DNA of 64,000 nucleotides from Chersky-840 sp963811775 (lineage in GTDB: Bacteria > Actinomycetota > Acidimicrobiia > Acidimicrobiales > UBA8190). The position numbers and the translations under genes are program-made. This document shows, piece after piece, positions 17,518 to 26,593 of this stretch (position 1 is its first letter; each line of letters opens with the position of its first letter). The stretch is from contig CAWESO010000007.1 in NCBI GenBank assembly GCA_963811775.1, positions 62,001-126,000 on the forward strand. Reading direction: 5' to 3'. The notes under the pieces are model-generated. The model made no database searches and was not told the origin of the DNA. It saw only the letters and a program-made list of their open reading frames with translations.

Positions 17518-18818
17518 CCCACGGATCGCATCCGCCACGGATCATCGGGGTCGAGGGCCTGTCCCGGGTCGAGGGAGAGGGCTCGCTGCGGGTGGAGGTC
17601 CACGACGGCGCCGTCGTCGACGTCGCCCTCGAGATCTTCGAGCCGCCGCGCTATTTCGAGGCCCTGCTCGTCGGTCGGCACTTCACCGAAGCACCCGACA
17701 TCACGGCCCGGATCTGCGGCATCTGCCCGGTTGCGTATCAGATGAGCGCGTGTGCGGCCATGGAAGACGCGTGTGGCGTGACTGTCGACGAAGAGATTCA
17801 TCGTCTGCGGCGCCTGTTGTACTGCGGGGAGTGGATCCAGAGCCATGCCCTGCACATCTACCTCCTCCATGCGCCCGACTTCCTCGGGTGTGCCGACGCC
17901 GTCGAGCTCGCAGAGCGCGATCGAGGGGCCGTGGAACGGGGCCTACAGATCAAGCGCACCGGCAACCTGGTCATGGAGACCGTTGGCGGCCGGGCCGTGC
18001 ACCCGGTCAACGTCCGCGTGGGAGGCTTCTACCGTGCGCCCGACCCGGCAGCGGTGACGGCCCTGATCGAGCCGCTTCGTCGGGCACGTGACGCCGCCCT
18101 CGCCACTGTCGAGTGGGTGGCAGGCTTCGACTTCCCCGACGTGACCGGCGACTACCGCTTCGTGGCGCTGCGCGACGGCGGCCGCTACGCCATCGAGCGC
18201 GGCCGGCCGTCGTCGTCCGAAGGTCTCGACCTCAGTCCGGCCCAATTCGCGGATCTCGTCGTCGAGGAGCACGTCGCCCGGTCCACTGCCCTCCACGCCC
18301 GTCTCGGAGGTCACGACCCGTACCTGACGGGACCTTTGGCCCGCTATGCGCTGAACGCCGGGGGGCTCTCCCCCTTGGCCGCCGAGGCGGGGGTGCGAGC
18401 CGGGCTGGGCCCGGTGTGCACCAACCCGTTCCGCAGCATCGTGGTGCGTGCGGTCGAACTCGTGTTCGCGTGCGACGAGGCGCTGTCGCTGGCCGAGTCC
18501 TACCAGCCACCCGACCCCCCGGCGCCCACCGTGACGCCGCGACCGGGCGTCGGCACAGGCGCCACCGAGGCGCCTCGGGGCCTCCTGTTTCACCAATACG
18601 AGATCGACGGCTCAGGCACCATCAGACGGGCTCGCATCGTGCCACCGACGTCTCAGAACCAGCTCACCATCGAGGCGGATCTGCGTCTGGTGGCCCAGGG
18701 CGCGCTCGAGTTAGGCGACGACGAGTTGCAGTGGCGTTGCGAGCAGTCGGTGCGCAACCACGATCCCTGCATCTCGTGTGCCGCCCACTTCCTCGACGTC
18801 ACGGTGGTGCCGTCGTGA
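17514..18818 (+). CDS. hyhL: Group 3b [NiFe]-hydrogenase large (catalytic) subunit
   Basis: The 434-residue Ni-Fe subunit. The N-terminal ligand motif is RICGICPVAYQMSA (Cys68, Cys71), and the C-terminal motif is DPCISCAAH (Cys419, Cys422). Nine residues (FLDVTVVPS) follow His425 and should be removed by the protease encoded next. The L1 signature with GICPVAYQMSA fits group 3b NADP-linked hydrogenases, which take up or evolve hydrogen depending on redox state. The ATG overlaps the small-subunit stop, although the frame is open much further upstream in shadow of hyhS. Confidence 0.96.
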   Translation: MTHGSHPPRIIGVEGLSRVEGEGSLRVEVHDGAVVDVALEIFEPPRYFEALLVGRHFTEAPDITARICGICPVAYQMSACAAMEDACGVTVDEEIHRLRRLLYCGEWIQSHALHIYLLHAPDFLGCADAVELAERDRGAVERGLQIKRTGNLVMETVGGRAVHPVNVRVGGFYRAPDPAAVTALIEPLRRARDAALATVEWVAGFDFPDVTGDYRFVALRDGGRYAIERGRPSSSEGLDLSPAQFADLVVEEHVARSTALHARLGGHDPYLTGPLARYALNAGGLSPLAAEAGVRAGLGPVCTNPFRSIVVRAVELVFACDEALSLAESYQPPDPPAPTVTPRPGVGTGATEAPRGLLFHQYEIDGSGTIRRARIVPPTSQNQLTIEADLRLVAQGALELGDDELQWRCEQSVRNHDPCISCAAHFLDVTVVPS

Positions 18819-19345
18819 GCATGGACGAGCCGAGCACGGACGGGCCGGGAACCTTGGCGTCGGGGCACGGGTCCCAGACGCACCGGCGCGTCGTGGTCGC
18901 GGGCGTGGGGAGCGAGTACCGGCGCGATGACGGGGCCGGGCCCGCGGTGGCCGCTCGCATCGTCGGGGCGGACCCGGCCACCCACGACATCGGTCCGGTC
19001 GTCGACCCGCTCGACCTGCTCGGGCGCTGGGACCGCGCCGATCTGGCCATCGTCATCGATGCCACGCGCTCGGGCGCGGTGCCGGGGACGGTACGGGTGC
19101 TCGAACTCACCGGCACGGCGGTGCGCTCAAGCCCGCCTGTGACGAGCACGCACGGGATCAGCCTCTCAGGGGTGCTACGCCTGGCCGAGGCGATCGACCA
19201 GGCGCCGAGCCGCGTGATCGTGGTCGGCATCGAAGGCGATGATTTCGGGAGGGGCCTGGGTCTCAGCCCGGCCGTCGACGCCGCCATCCCAGCTGCGGTG
19301 CAAACAGTCGTCGACCTGATCAAGGAGGTCCAGGCATGTGCGTGA
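18815..19345 (+). CDS. Hydrogenase maturation endopeptidase
   Basis: A HycI/HybD-type protease of 176 residues that clips the large-subunit C-terminus after Ni insertion. The motif GVGSEYRRDDGAGPAVA carries the Ni-sensing Glu, VIDATRSGAVPGT the Asp and TSTHGISLSG the His. The usual GN at the start of the first motif is GS here. Start at the GTG at 18815 (GTGA overlap) or the ATG at 18821. It overlaps hypC by ten bases. Confidence 0.92.
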   Translation: MSMDEPSTDGPGTLASGHGSQTHRRVVVAGVGSEYRRDDGAGPAVAARIVGADPATHDIGPVVDPLDLLGRWDRADLAIVIDATRSGAVPGTVRVLELTGTAVRSSPPVTSTHGISLSGVLRLAEAIDQAPSRVIVVGIEGDDFGRGLGLSPAVDAAIPAAVQTVVDLIKEVQACA

Positions 19346-19596
19346 GCCGTCTGCATCGTGTGCTGCGCGGCGCGGGTCCCGGGGCCGTCGACGTCGAGGA
19401 CGTCAACGGAACCGTCCACCGCGTCTCGTTGCTCGCCCTCGATGGTCCGGCACCAGCCGCCGGGGAGTGGCTCGTCGTCCACAGCGGTTATGCCATCGAC
19501 CGCGTCGACTCAGCCGACGCGGAGGCCGTGGCGACCGAGCTCCGGCTGCATGCGACCCCGGCGGCCCGCACCGTCGCCGGCGGGGCCAACCCGTGA
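19336..19596 (+). CDS. hypC: HypC/HupF hydrogenase assembly chaperone
   Basis: An 86-residue protein starting MCVSRLHRVL with the invariant Cys2 that HypC uses to carry the Fe(CN)2CO group and contact the large subunit. The rest (VEDVNGTVHRVSLLAL, AGEWLVVHSGYAIDRVD) is the HypC beta barrel. The other maturation genes (hypA, B, D, E, F) are not in the window, so maturation depends on another locus. Confidence 0.92.
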   Translation: MCVSRLHRVLRGAGPGAVDVEDVNGTVHRVSLLALDGPAPAAGEWLVVHSGYAIDRVDSADAEAVATELRLHATPAARTVAGGANP

Positions 19597-20651
19597 ACCG
19601 CGACCCGACCTCGACAGCCGGTACCGCCGAGCAGGGCGGTGCCGAGAAACGGCCTGGCACGAGCGCTGGCCTCCCCGGCGTGGTCGTGGCCGGCATGACC
19701 GCGCTCATCAGTGGATTGTCGGTCTTCGTCAATAGCTACGGCGTCCACTCGATCGCGTCCCCGTCGGTGTACACGACGGCGAAGAACCTGGTGGCGACGC
19801 TCGTCCTCGCCGCTGTCGCATTGGTGGCGTGGGGCATTCGACGTCGGAGCTGGGGCGCATTCGCCGCACGGTTCGTCGCCACCACCACAGACCGGGGATC
19901 TCCTGGGCAAGCATCGACCAGCTGGCGCACCTGGCGGCCGGCCCGTTGGGTCGGACTGGCGTACGTCGGCATCGTCGGCGGTGGTATCGCTTTCGTCCTG
20001 TTCTTCAATGGATTGGCCGACACGACAGCCTCGCCTGCGGCCTTCTGGCACGACACGCTCGTCGTGTGGGTGGCGGTGCTCGCCCCGTTCTTCCTGCGCG
20101 AACGAGTGGCGTGGTGGAACGTCGCCGCCATCGCCGTGCTCGTCATCGGCCAGGTCGCCATCGCGGGCGGCGCCGGTCACCTCGCCGCCGATCGAGGTGA
20201 GCTGCTCGTGCTCGCCGCAACCTTGCTGTGGGCCGTCGAGGTCGTCGTGGCCAAGCTCTTGCTGGTTGAGGTCGCCCCGGCCGCCCTCGCCCTGGTCAGG
20301 ATGGGGATCGGGGCGCTCACCCTGGTCATCTATCTTGCGGCCACCGGCACGTTGCACGTTCTCGTGGCCTTTCACGGCACGCAGGTCGGGTGGGCCCTTC
20401 TGACCGGCCTGTTGCTGGCGACCTACGTCGGGACCTGGATGACCGCCCTGGCCAGGGCCCGGGCCGTCGACGTCACCTCGGTGCTCGTCGCAAGCGCGCT
20501 CATCACCGCTCTCCTGCAAGCTGCGGCCGGGACGACCTCGCTCGCACCCCAGGCACTCGGTCTCCTTCTCGTCGCCGCCGGGGCGAGCATCGTGATCGGG
20601 GCGAGCCTCCGGCATCGGAAGGCACTCAGGCGCGAGACGGTCGGCGGATGA
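19593..20651 (+). CDS. EamA-family membrane transporter
   Basis: A 352-residue membrane protein with about ten hydrophobic helices in two EamA-like halves: GVVVAGMTALISGLSVFVNS, LAYVGIVGGGIAFVLFFNGL, then LLVLAATLLWAVEVVVAKLL and LLLVAAGASIVIGASL. EamA proteins usually export metabolites. The GTG start at 19593 overlaps the hypC stop (GTGA). Its position inside the hydrogenase operon is odd; a link to the enzyme (for example metabolite export during fermentation) is only a guess. Confidence 0.88.
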   Translation: MNRDPTSTAGTAEQGGAEKRPGTSAGLPGVVVAGMTALISGLSVFVNSYGVHSIASPSVYTTAKNLVATLVLAAVALVAWGIRRRSWGAFAARFVATTTDRGSPGQASTSWRTWRPARWVGLAYVGIVGGGIAFVLFFNGLADTTASPAAFWHDTLVVWVAVLAPFFLRERVAWWNVAAIAVLVIGQVAIAGGAGHLAADRGELLVLAATLLWAVEVVVAKLLLVEVAPAALALVRMGIGALTLVIYLAATGTLHVLVAFHGTQVGWALLTGLLLATYVGTWMTALARARAVDVTSVLVASALITALLQAAAGTTSLAPQALGLLLVAAGASIVIGASLRHRKALRRETVGG

Positions 20652-21439
20652 GACGCGACCCATCCTCTGTCGCGACGGGCCCACCCGGCCCTGTCCTGTT
20701 CGCCCGGTATGCGTATCCCCCGAACGCGCTGGGCTACTGCGGACCCGCGGACCCCGCAGAGCTCTTTGGCATGGCTTCGGAGGGAGCCGATCTGCAGGGA
20801 CTCAGCCAAAAGGCAGCCCGATTCGAAGGGGCATGGCCGTACCTGGAGCTGATCGCGGGGTGCAACGGCATCAAAGAACCACTCGACCGACGCGTCGTCG
20901 AGGCCTACTGGACCGGCAACGAGTTGGTGACACGCGTGCCAACGTCCGCATTGATGACGTCGCTCGACGACCGGTTCGCGCGCAGGACTGGGCAGCTCCT
21001 CGCCTCGGTGACAGAGGCGGCGCCTGGGGGTGTCCCCCAACACAACTTCCACGTCTTCGCCGTGTACCCGTGGCTTGGGCTCCTCCGCGCCGGCATGGAG
21101 GGGCCACCGCTCGAGGTCCTGGACCGCTGTCGCATTCGCTGGGGGTCCGTCCAGGCGATTGCCGGCGATCTCGTCACGGTTCGCAGCCGGCCCCTTTGTT
21201 TCGATGGTTCACGCCTCAGGCTCGGAGCCGAGCAGACCGAGTCTGTCCGGCGCAGTGTTGACGGGATTGCCGTCGGCGCCGATCTCCACCCCGGCGACGT
21301 CGTCTCACTTCATTGGGATTGGGTTTGTGACCGCCTGTCGCCCTCGGCCTTGCGATGGCTCCGGTACTGCACGTGGCGCAACCTCGATGCCGTCAACGCC
21401 CTCTCCCGACCGGGCCCCGCCGCAGTCTGCGATGCGTGA
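20648..21439 (+). CDS. DUF6390-like protein in the hydrogenase operon
   Basis: A 263-residue soluble protein with the conserved beginning LFARYAYPPNALGYCGPADP and later QHNFHVFAVYPWLGLLRAG and SLHWDWVCDRLSPSALRWL. I recognise the pattern as the DUF6390 family, known to me from actinobacterial gene neighbourhoods near NiFe hydrogenases; no reaction is known. The ATG overlaps the EamA stop (GGATGA), so translation is coupled. Confidence 0.75.
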   Translation: MRRDPSSVATGPPGPVLFARYAYPPNALGYCGPADPAELFGMASEGADLQGLSQKAARFEGAWPYLELIAGCNGIKEPLDRRVVEAYWTGNELVTRVPTSALMTSLDDRFARRTGQLLASVTEAAPGGVPQHNFHVFAVYPWLGLLRAGMEGPPLEVLDRCRIRWGSVQAIAGDLVTVRSRPLCFDGSRLRLGAEQTESVRRSVDGIAVGADLHPGDVVSLHWDWVCDRLSPSALRWLRYCTWRNLDAVNALSRPGPAAVCDA

Positions 21440-22140
21440 TCCGCCGGATGGCGAGCTCGGCACCCAGGCCCGATCATCCTGAGGACGATCATGGTCTTCT
21501 GCGCCAGCCGAATCCGCTCACCGGCGCCTGGCCCGAGACCGTGGTGCGCAGAGCAACGTCTCGCGACGTCTCCCCCGTAGCAGCGGTACTCGGACGGGCC
21601 ATGGAGGACGACCCGGGAATCTGCTGGATGTTCCCCCGCTCCCGAACACGGGCACGGCTCTTGCCTCGGGTCTTCTCGGCCATGATCGATCACCTGTACC
21701 TGCCTGCCGGCGAGGTGTATACGACCGACGACCATGCCGCCGCGGCACTCTGGCTCCCGCCGGGGACCATCGCGCCGGCGCCCTCCGAGCTCGTACGCCT
21801 GGCGGCGCGCAAGGCGCTGCTGTTTCCTCTGGCGGGTCGCGCGCTGTGGCGAGCTCCCGGACTGGCCGGACTCCTCAACGCAAACCGCCCCAGCGAACCC
21901 CATTACTACCTGGCTCTACTCGGGACCGATCCGCCCCGACAGGGCCACGGAATCGGCTCCGCCATGCTTTTGTCTCAACTAACCCGATGCGACGCCGAGG
22001 GGCGACCCGTCTACCTCGAGTCATCAAACCGGCGTAACCTCGCGCTGTACGCCCGCCGTGGATTTGAGGTCACCAAGGAATTGCGGTTGAAACGCAATGG
22101 ACCATCCACGTGGTTGATGTGGCGAGAGCCGGAACGTTGA
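21436..22140 (+). CDS. GNAT-family N-acetyltransferase
   Basis: An acetyltransferase of 234 residues from the GTG at 21436, which overlaps the previous stop. The acetyl-CoA-binding motif A appears as YLALLGTDPPRQGHGIGSAM (the Q/RxxGxG/A loop), and the C-terminal strand is YLESSNRRNLALYARRGFEV. An ATG at 21448 is an alternative start. It is the last gene of the hydrogenase unit. The substrate is not predictable; some GNATs in stress operons acetylate proteins or small amines. Confidence 0.85.
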   Translation: MIRRMASSAPRPDHPEDDHGLLRQPNPLTGAWPETVVRRATSRDVSPVAAVLGRAMEDDPGICWMFPRSRTRARLLPRVFSAMIDHLYLPAGEVYTTDDHAAAALWLPPGTIAPAPSELVRLAARKALLFPLAGRALWRAPGLAGLLNANRPSEPHYYLALLGTDPPRQGHGIGSAMLLSQLTRCDAEGRPVYLESSNRRNLALYARRGFEVTKELRLKRNGPSTWLMWREPER

Positions 22141-22277
22141 ACCGGCACGACTGACGGCTCGCGTGGGCACATCGATTCTCGAGTCACACCCGACGCCTGT
22201 GACTCAGCACCGCCGTCCCTCTTCCATCGACCGGGGGTCCCACCGACACCCAGGCAGGGCACCGGTCAGGGCGACTT

Positions 22278-22294
22278 GTGACCTCTGACCCTGG
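22278..22294 (+). promoter_or_regulatory. DosR-like box, ppsA unit
   Basis: GTGACCTCTGACCCTGG, 88 bases before the small gene at 22382, which probably leads into ppsA. It also reads as a direct repeat of TGACC seven bases apart. Confidence 0.6.
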
Positions 22295-22381
22295 TCGGAC
22301 CGCACCGCACCAACGAGGATGGGCGGTGGGACGCCCCGGTTTGAACAGGTAGAACGTGAGACGAGGAAAGGGGAACCGACC

Positions 22382-22624
22382 ATGCATCTGGAAATGACGA
22401 TGGAGCAGGCCCAGGCGCTCAACACGCTCCTCGAGCAGTCCCTGCGGGAGCTGAGCCATGAGATCGCCGCCACTGACAACGCCGCATACCGGACCGATCT
22501 GAGCGACTACCGCGACCGCCTGGTGCACGTCAGAGAAGCGCTCAGCCGACTGCTGGCAGAGGCCCCGGCTGTCTCGGCCCCGCCTCCGGGATTCGTCCAT
22601 GAGCTTGCCCACCCCGGAGACTGA
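22382..22624 (+). CDS. Small helical protein upstream of ppsA
   Basis: An 80-residue acidic protein (MHLEMTMEQAQALNTLLEQS, then DYRDRLVHVREALSRLLAEA), largely alpha-helical with heptad-like leucines. It starts at the ATG at 22382 behind AAAGGGG. No family is recognised. Its placement between the motif and ppsA, on the same strand with a 146-base gap to ppsA, suggests co-expression. Confidence 0.65.
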   Translation: MHLEMTMEQAQALNTLLEQSLRELSHEIAATDNAAYRTDLSDYRDRLVHVREALSRLLAEAPAVSAPPPGFVHELAHPGD

Positions 22625-22770
22625 CAGGTCGTTATGGCACCGCTGGGGCCCATTCGGGTACTGCGTCCGCACGCTCGAAAGGCCCGCCGGCCGACGCCGA
22701 GTCGTCCCCATCACGGCTCGCTCTCGATCACGATCAAGCATCGTTCGGCCTGACAAGAGGAGGAGCTGAC

Positions 22771-25209
22771 ATGGACATGATTCGTTGGTTCGACAGCATC
22801 TCTCTCGATGACGCGCCACAGGTAGGAGGCAAGGGGGCAAATCTCGGCGAGCTGACCGCCGCCAAGCTACCGGTGCCGCCGGGATTCGTGATCACGAGCG
22901 ACGCCTTCCTTGACGCCATCGATCGAAGCGGGGCGCGCCGAAAGCTCCGCCAGGTGATCGAGGGCGCCGACCCCGACGACCCCACCAGCCTGACCGCCTG
23001 CGCGCAGCAGGCTCAGGAGCTCCTGCATGCGACGCCCGTGCCCGACGATCTCGCTGACGCCGTCCGCGCCGCCTATCACCGCCTGGGAGCCGGCACACGA
23101 GTGGCGGTGCGCTCTTCGGGGACGAGCGAGGACAGCGCGGGCACGTCGTTTGCCGGCATGAACGCCACCTTCACCAACGTGGCAGACGATGACGAGTTGC
23201 TCGCCCGGGTGGTGGACTGCTGGGCGTCGCTGTACGGGGAGCGGGTGATCTCGTACCGGGCCAGCCAACGGGTCAGCGACGAACCGTCGTTGGCCGTGGT
23301 CGTCCAGCAGATGATCCCCTCCGAACGCTCGGGCGTGATGTTCACCGTCGACCCGTCGCGGGCACATCCCGATCACATCATCATCGAAGCGGCCTTCGGT
23401 CAGGGAGAGGTCGTCGTGAGCGGCCAGGTCGAGCCTGACACCTATGTGGTGGAGCGCACGGGTCCGGCTCTGCTCAACGTGCGGGTCGGCATCAAGACTA
23501 CGAAGATCGTGCAGGGACCCGACGGCCACGACCAGCAGATCTCGCTCGATCCGAGCGAAGGGTCGCGCCGCGTCCTCTCCGACGACGAGGTGCTCGGCCT
23601 TGCCTCTCTGGGGCTGGCGGTGGAAGCACACTATGGGTCGCCTCAGGACGTCGAGTGGGCCATCGCGGGTGGACACACCTACCTCGTCCAATCAAGACCG
23701 ATCACGACGCTCGCAGGTTCCTCGTCCCCGGAGGTCGCATCCCCGAAACCGGACTCTCTGACCGCGGAGTCCGCGGGACAACCGAAGGTCCTGGTCTCGG
23801 GGTTGGCCGCGTCCGCGGGTCGGGCGTCGGGCCGCGTCAGGGTGCTTCACTCCCCCGCCGAGGGCGACCTGCTCCAGACCGGAGAGATCCTGGTGGCGTC
23901 GATGACCAGTCCGGACTGGGTCCCCACCATGCGTCGAGCGGCGGCGCTCGTGACCGACGGCGGCGGCATGACGTGTCACGCCGCCATCGTGACCCGCGAG
24001 CTCGGTGTGCCGTGCGTCGTGGGGGCACGCAACGCTACCACCGTGCTCCGCGACGGGGAATTGGTGACCGTGGACGGAGCCAAAGGTGAGGTCTACGAAG
24101 GAGAGGTGTCGCCGCTAGCCGCCGGCCCGACGCCCGAGACGGCGGGCATGCATCAGACGGCGTCCGTGACGGGGCCAGGCGTGGCACCGGGAGCCGCATC
24201 GGTGCTCGCCACTCGGCTGTATGTAAACCTCGCCATCGCCGAGCACGCCGAGGAAGTCGCATCAATGGATGTCGACGGCGTCGGGTTGCTCCGGGCCGAG
24301 TTCATGGTCGTTGACGCTCTGCGCGGGGTGCACCCGCGGCTCCTCCTCGAGCGCGGGGAGGAGAAGGCCTTTGTCGACTCGATGTCAGCGTCACTTCTTC
24401 GCATCACCCGCGCTTTCGCGCCTCGGCCCGTCGTGTATCGCAGCATCGATTTCCGGACCAATGAGTTCCGCAGCCTCGAAGGTGGGGAACGTTTCGAACC
24501 CCAGGAAGAGAACCCCATGATCGGGTATCGCGGCTGCTACCGCTACGTGCAGGAGCCCGACCTCTTCCGCCTCGAGCTCGACGTTCTCGCCAAGGTGATC
24601 GAACAGACGCCGAACCTGCGGCTCATGATCCCGTTCGTTCGCACGAAATGGGAGCTCGAAGCCTGCCTCGACATCGTCGACACGAGCCCGGTTGCAGGAG
24701 CGCTGCCCGTGTGGGTCATGGCCGAGGTGCCCTCCGTCGCCTTCTTCATCCCGCAGTACGCGGCGATGGGCATCGACGGCGTGTCGATCGGGAGCAACGA
24801 CCTCACGCAGCTCATGCTCGGCGTGGACCGCGACTCCGAGGTCTGTGCCGACCTCTTCGACGAGGCAGACCCCGCCGTCCTCGACGCCATCGGCCGCATC
24901 ATCCACGGGTGCCAGGAGGCGGGCATCACCTCGTCATTGTGTGGCCAGGCGCCGTCCAACCGACCCGAGTTCGCCGAACACCTGGTGCGGCTGGGGATCA
25001 CCTCGATCTCGGTCAACCCCGACGCCGTGGCCGCCGTCAGGCAGTCCATCGCCACCGCGGAGTGGCGGCTCCTGCTCGAGGCCGCGGCCCCCGAGCGGGA
25101 CCACGGCCACGGTGCGACTCTGGTGGCGCCACGATCACATGGCCGGAGTCGGTTCGCGGCGCGCTCGGGGGACACCTCCTCCTCAGGGCGAGGTCTCGGC
25201 CTTCGATAG
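22771..25209 (+). CDS. ppsA: Phosphoenolpyruvate synthase
   Basis: An 812-residue PEP synthase (pyruvate, water dikinase), converting pyruvate + ATP to PEP + AMP + Pi. The N-terminal nucleotide-binding domain begins GGKGANLGELTAAKLPVPPGF and has VAVRSSGTSEDSAGTSFAG. The phosphohistidine domain has GGGMTCHAAIVTRE with His403 as the swinging residue. The C-terminal barrel has GSNDLTQLMLGVDRDS and SSLCGQAPSN with Cys724. A GAGGAGG Shine-Dalgarno precedes the ATG. With PFOR and the pyruvate-kinase-like gene nearby, it allows the PEP-pyruvate step to run toward gluconeogenesis. The last 40 residues are a low-complexity tail. Confidence 0.95.
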   Translation: MDMIRWFDSISLDDAPQVGGKGANLGELTAAKLPVPPGFVITSDAFLDAIDRSGARRKLRQVIEGADPDDPTSLTACAQQAQELLHATPVPDDLADAVRAAYHRLGAGTRVAVRSSGTSEDSAGTSFAGMNATFTNVADDDELLARVVDCWASLYGERVISYRASQRVSDEPSLAVVVQQMIPSERSGVMFTVDPSRAHPDHIIIEAAFGQGEVVVSGQVEPDTYVVERTGPALLNVRVGIKTTKIVQGPDGHDQQISLDPSEGSRRVLSDDEVLGLASLGLAVEAHYGSPQDVEWAIAGGHTYLVQSRPITTLAGSSSPEVASPKPDSLTAESAGQPKVLVSGLAASAGRASGRVRVLHSPAEGDLLQTGEILVASMTSPDWVPTMRRAAALVTDGGGMTCHAAIVTRELGVPCVVGARNATTVLRDGELVTVDGAKGEVYEGEVSPLAAGPTPETAGMHQTASVTGPGVAPGAASVLATRLYVNLAIAEHAEEVASMDVDGVGLLRAEFMVVDALRGVHPRLLLERGEEKAFVDSMSASLLRITRAFAPRPVVYRSIDFRTNEFRSLEGGERFEPQEENPMIGYRGCYRYVQEPDLFRLELDVLAKVIEQTPNLRLMIPFVRTKWELEACLDIVDTSPVAGALPVWVMAEVPSVAFFIPQYAAMGIDGVSIGSNDLTQLMLGVDRDSEVCADLFDEADPAVLDAIGRIIHGCQEAGITSSLCGQAPSNRPEFAEHLVRLGITSISVNPDAVAAVRQSIATAEWRLLLEAAAPERDHGHGATLVAPRSHGRSRFAARSGDTSSSGRGLGLR

Positions 25210-25295
25210 GCACGGGTCGGACACAAGACGGCCCGGAACCCAGGAGTAGTGTCGAAACCTCACTGAGCTGGACAGATAGATGCGAGGAGTAGACG

Positions 25296-25751
25296 ATGGA
25301 TTTGGTTGCAGTTCTGAGCGCGGCGCATGACGATTGCCTTCAAGAAGCTGTGGACGCCTTGGGGCGAGCTCACCTCAAGCATTACGAAGCGTCTGATCCT
25401 GAGTTGTCTCGGCGGCGTCTCGATGACTTATTCGACCTGGTACTTGAGTGTCTGGCGAAGAGGACTCTCGGACCGATCTGGGAGTATGCCCAACATATCG
25501 CCGAGGAGCGCTTCGACGCCGGGTTTGGTATTGCCGAGGTCCAGAGCGGGTTCAACGTGTTGGAGGAAGCGATCTGGCATGTCGTCCTCGCTCAACTACC
25601 CGCCGATGACCTGTTCGAGGCAGCTGGGCTGGTCGGAACCATCCTCGGAGCGGGAAAGGACGCGCTGGCGCGAACCTGGGTGTCTCTCGCAACGAGCCAG
25701 CACGTCCCCTCGCTCGATCTGACCGCTCTTTTCGAGGGTGCAGCCACGTGA
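25296..25751 (+). CDS. Stand-alone RsbRD N-terminal-like domain protein
   Basis: A 151-residue helical protein, ALGRAHLKHYEASDPELSRR then LDDLFDLVLECLAKRTLGPI and RFDAGFGIAEVQSGFNVLEE. This matches the N-terminal sensor-like domain found in RsbRD and some anti-sigma or helix-turn-helix regulators. Here it stands alone, with no STAS or output domain. It may be a sensor partner in a partner-switching complex. It follows ppsA by 86 bases on the same strand. Confidence 0.7.
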   Translation: MDLVAVLSAAHDDCLQEAVDALGRAHLKHYEASDPELSRRRLDDLFDLVLECLAKRTLGPIWEYAQHIAEERFDAGFGIAEVQSGFNVLEEAIWHVVLAQLPADDLFEAAGLVGTILGAGKDALARTWVSLATSQHVPSLDLTALFEGAAT

Positions 25752-25945
25752 GACCGAGCGCGGCGTGAGTCACGAGGCCGACCATCGTCGTTCCCCCGAT
25801 CCGGAGCTCGACACCGGGCGCACTTTGCCTTCGTAGCGGGCGGCCACGGCCCGAATGTGGCAAAGGACTCTGTTGCGTCGCGAACGTATTGTCGTAGCGT
25901 GTTCTCATCAGTCGGGGATCCCGACCATTAGAAGGAGGCGCGTCG

Positions 25946-26152
25946 ATGCGAGCTGCCATCGGAGACAAAATTGTGGTGCGAGGTCACCGCGTTGGAGAAG
26001 CCGATCGTGACGCCGTCATTCTCGACGTCGAGGGGCCCGATGGGGGGCCGCCGTACCGGGTGCGTTGGAGCGACGACGGACACGAAGGCGTGTTCTTCCC
26101 TGGGGAAGATGCGTCCGTGGAGCACTACCCGGTGGTGACCGATCCGGAATAG
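25946..26152 (+). CDS. DUF1918 protein
   Basis: A 68-residue protein, MRAAIGDKIVVRGHRVGEAD then DAVILDVEGPDGGPPYRVRW and FFPGEDASVEHY. This is the complete DUF1918 domain, an SH3-like barrel common in actinobacteria, often near stress genes. A strong AGAAGGAGG Shine-Dalgarno precedes it. Its biochemical role is unknown. Confidence 0.9.
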   Translation: MRAAIGDKIVVRGHRVGEADRDAVILDVEGPDGGPPYRVRWSDDGHEGVFFPGEDASVEHYPVVTDPE

Positions 26153-26593
26153 ACGCCTCATCTCCGAGAGCCGCCAAAGGGTGTCACATCACATCCGCGC
26201 TATCGGAGAACAATGACACGAGAAGGCCTGTCCCACGATTGGAGGGAATGCACGCCTGGAGTACGGGCAATCCCGCAGAGCGGTGATCACAGTGACAGAT
26301 CAATCCGGCAGCGATCTCATCGTCCTGTCTTTCATCGAGAGATCGAGCTCGGAGGAGACGGCGCTGTCGTCCAGCAAGTCTATTGCTCTTGCTCGACGAT
26401 CCCCGCCCTGGTTTTGCCTGCTCGTCGCTGGGTGATGCCCGGACCGAAGCGATCAATTTGCGCGTGGGCCAATTAGTGCGCTGCGATGGTGTCCTGACAA
26501 GCTGCAGATGAGGTGACCTTCGACTCTGGGAGTACTCGGTCTGGCCACGTAGCGTCCAGCTCGAGAATAGGTGCTGATTGAAAGGGGTCGAAA
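26153..26593. other. Intergenic with one DosR-like box
   Basis: About 440 bases. Only the motif at 26513-26529 stands out. A short frame (ARTEAINLRVGQLVRCDGV) just before it has no start and no known family, so I do not call a gene. Confidence 0.45.
26513..26529 (+). promoter_or_regulatory. DosR-like box, DUF3040 gene
   Basis: GTGACCTTCGACTCTGG, 65 bases before the ATG at 26594. Confidence 0.6.
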
